Part shown: positions 4,899 through 5,290 of the stretch, piece by piece
Position numbering within the stretch: the stretch's first letter is position 1
Layout: every line of letters begins with the position of its first letter
NCBI GenBank assembly: GCA_020429465.1
Contig: JAGQLH010000086.1
Location: forward strand, 1-5,290
DNA length: 5,290 nucleotides
Direction of reading: 5' to 3'
Source: Candidatus Dojkabacteria bacterium
GTDB taxonomy: Bacteria; Patescibacteriota; Dojkabacteria; B142; WJKM01
Program-made: the position numbers and the translations under genes
The notes under the pieces: model-generated
What the model was told of the DNA's origin: nothing
What the model saw: the letters and a program-made list of their open reading frames with translations, nothing else
Databases searched by the model: none

Positions 4899-5290
4899 AT
4901 GTTTGCTAAATTTAAATCCTTGTTTGACCCTTCAAAGAAGAATATTAAAGAAGTACAGAGTACTGTTGATGAGGTTAAAACACTCCGAGATACTTATAAA
5001 GATAAATCTCTTGAAGAATTACAAACGATAATTAAAGAAATTAGAGAAGAATTACACCCCCTCATAGAGGCTATCCCAGAAAAGTATAAATCTTCAATAA
5101 AAGCTCCAAAACGTAATAAAGATTACGTGGCAAAAGAGCAAGCCGTTCAAGATACATTGCTCAAAAATTTACCAAAAGTATATGCAGCAACAGGAGAGGT
5201 ATTACGAAGAAGAGTTGGATATGTACATTATGATGTTCAGCTTGTTGCCTCAACTATTCTTGCTCAAGGGTATAAATTAACTGAGCTTAA
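4899..5290 (+). CDS. secA: SecA, preprotein translocase ATPase, N-terminal part (3' truncated by the window end)
   Basis: The frame from ATG 4899 (M-F-A-K-F-K-S-L-F-D) stays open to the window edge, giving 130 complete codons. SecA is the cytoplasmic ATPase that drives unfolded proteins through SecYEG. The N-terminal helix is followed by a charged helical region (about 14-50) matching the SecA start, where a linker helix and an L-x-x-L segment (S-L-E-E-L-Q at 37-42) are typical. The diagnostic part is near the edge: E-V-L-R-R-R-V-G-Y-V-H-Y-D-V-Q-L (about 101-116), the SecA R-x-x-G-x-x-x-x-D-V-Q-L signature just before the Walker A motif, which lies beyond the window. Residues at about 61-92 (E-K-Y-K-S-S onward) look like a lineage-specific insertion or divergent stretch. 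It has its own promoter after a terminator. No Shine-Dalgarno is seen before the ATG. Confidence 0.88.
   Translation, partial: MFAKFKSLFDPSKKNIKEVQSTVDEVKTLRDTYKDKSLEELQTIIKEIREELHPLIEAIPEKYKSSIKAPKRNKDYVAKEQAVQDTLLKNLPKVYAATGEVLRRRVGYVHYDVQLVASTILAQGYKLTEL

Noticed and set aside
4822..5031. 69-residue open frame across the secA start
   Set aside because: Overlaps the terminator end, the promoter and the first secA codons in another frame; the SecA signature in the competing frame is decisive.
1..5290. Recoded TGA (glycine code used by some candidate phyla)
   Set aside because: No gene in the window needs an in-frame TGA and all conserved motifs read through without one. Absence of TGA among eight complete ends (six TAA, two TAG) is expected in AT-rich DNA.

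Overview
The window is AT-rich bacterial DNA with every recognisable gene on the + strand, tightly packed, and no RNA gene, mobile element or CRISPR array that I can see. Three things suggest a small-genome, Gram-positive-like or candidate-phyla (Patescibacteria/CPR-type) bacterium: short leaders without clear Shine-Dalgarno motifs, a two-helix His-rich membrane tail like those I associate with CPR CAP-domain surface proteins, and a sortase-fold protein near secA. This placement is inference and the exact lineage cannot be fixed from 5.3 kb. The standard genetic code fits: all eight complete gene ends are TAA or TAG, and no gene needs an in-frame TGA.

Left half (1-2476): four closely spaced genes, probably one operon that begins upstream of the window. 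They are the 3' end of a membrane-anchored, probably extracytoplasmic protein; an unrecognised protein of about nine membrane helices; a YdjM-type (DUF457-like) membrane-bound metal-dependent hydrolase; and a GNAT N-acetyltransferase. Gaps are 7, 17 and 4 bases. The theme is cell envelope and membrane, with no specific pathway visible.

Right half (2477-5290): mostly single genes, each with its own good -10 box 25-37 bases before the ATG. They are an orphan 72-residue protein closed by an intrinsic terminator; a stand-alone GyrI-like effector-binding domain; an RNA 2',3'-cyclic phosphodiesterase of the ThpR/LigT 2H family with both HxT motifs; a membrane-anchored sortase-fold protein; and, after a strong terminator, the first 130 codons of secA, the Sec translocase motor.

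The most interesting item is the sortase-like protein at 4055-4756. Its fold landmarks read well, but the positions that should carry the catalytic His, Cys and Arg appear to be Tyr, Asn and Tyr, so it looks like a pseudosortase. Its promoter overlaps a perfect 8+8 inverted repeat that also spans the stop codon of the preceding gene, a candidate operator.
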